The notes beneath the pieces were generated by a model. The model ran no database searches. It was not told the DNA's origin and saw nothing but the letters and a program-made list of their open reading frames with translations. Source: an uncultured Lachnospiraceae bacterium (GTDB taxonomy: Bacteria > Bacillota > Clostridia > Lachnospirales > Lachnospiraceae). From it: DNA of 5,441 nucleotides. This document shows positions 5,424 through 5,441 of this stretch, piece after piece (positions within the stretch are counted from its first letter, which is position 1; each line of letters opens with the position of its first letter). The stretch is taken from the NCBI GenBank assembly GCA_910579325.1, contig CAJTTU010000154.1, positions 1-5,441 on the forward strand, read 5' to 3'. The position numbers and the translations under genes were made by a program.

Positions 5424-5441
5424 TTATACTTCATTTACCTT
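5424..5441 (-). CDS. Possible 3' end of an upstream element gene (partial)
   Basis: Reading the minus strand from the window edge, one frame gives KVNEV and then TAA (5426-5424); the other two frames stop at once. Integrases of this class often follow a small excisionase gene on the same strand, and the hairpin just downstream would suit the end of such a gene. Only five codons are visible, so this rests on context alone. Confidence 0.2.
   Translation of the reverse strand, partial: KVNEV

Larger units (their letters stand above)
4046..5441. mobile_element. One end of an integrated element (ICE, prophage or integrative island), continuing right
   Basis: A tyrosine integrase gene facing the junction, clustered short repeats between its stop codon and the host gene, and a sharp fall in G+C define this end. 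I counted 30% G+C in 4441-4500 against 58% in 1921-1980. The left boundary is approximate and lies within 4007-4090. Cargo and the second attachment site are not in view, so the class of element cannot be decided. The N-terminal domain of the integrase resembles Tn916-type and Firmicute phage enzymes equally. Confidence 0.75.

Overview
The window looks like a chromosomal segment of a Gram-positive anaerobe of the Clostridia, most likely Lachnospiraceae. The evidence is strong AGGAG-type ribosome binding sites, a MetA of the Firmicute acetyl-CoA type, and a NAD+-dependent DNA ligase whose active-site wording (SWKLDGLT, GNGEVGEVITNN, KANMIIPQI) I associate from memory with Lachnospiraceae. The genus cannot be fixed from the sequence.

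Layout from left to right. Bases 1-134 are non-coding and densely structured: an imperfect inverted repeat (8-46), then a GC-rich block (51-119) in which three hairpins abut with no spacer. A consensus-like promoter (135-164) then drives rluF (23S rRNA pseudouridine synthase, RluB/E/F family; 188-1027). The rluF stop overlaps the ATG of ligA (1027-2988) by one base, so the two genes are probably co-transcribed and translationally coupled. After a 109-base gap with an extended -10 element comes metA (3098-4006), homoserine O-acetyltransferase, the first committed step of methionine synthesis.

From about 4050 the base composition falls sharply. I counted 30% G+C in 4441-4500 against 58% in 1921-1980. 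This part is one end of an integrated mobile element. It holds a convergent Tn916/phage-type tyrosine integrase (4140-5330, minus strand). Between the integrase stop and metA lie three copies of AATGGTGTA, 11 and 21 bp apart, which I read as integrase arm-binding sites. The integrase has its own promoter candidate, and an inverted repeat or terminator-like hairpin is threaded through it. The rest of the element lies to the right, beyond the window.

The genes form three units: an RNA-modification/DNA-joining pair, a methionine gene, and the recombination module of a mobile element inserted just downstream of metA. I found no complete new multi-gene system. The points most worth a second look are the tandem-hairpin block at the left end, the set of active-site substitutions in the ligase, the phased repeats beside the integrase, and the layout of the integrase promoter.
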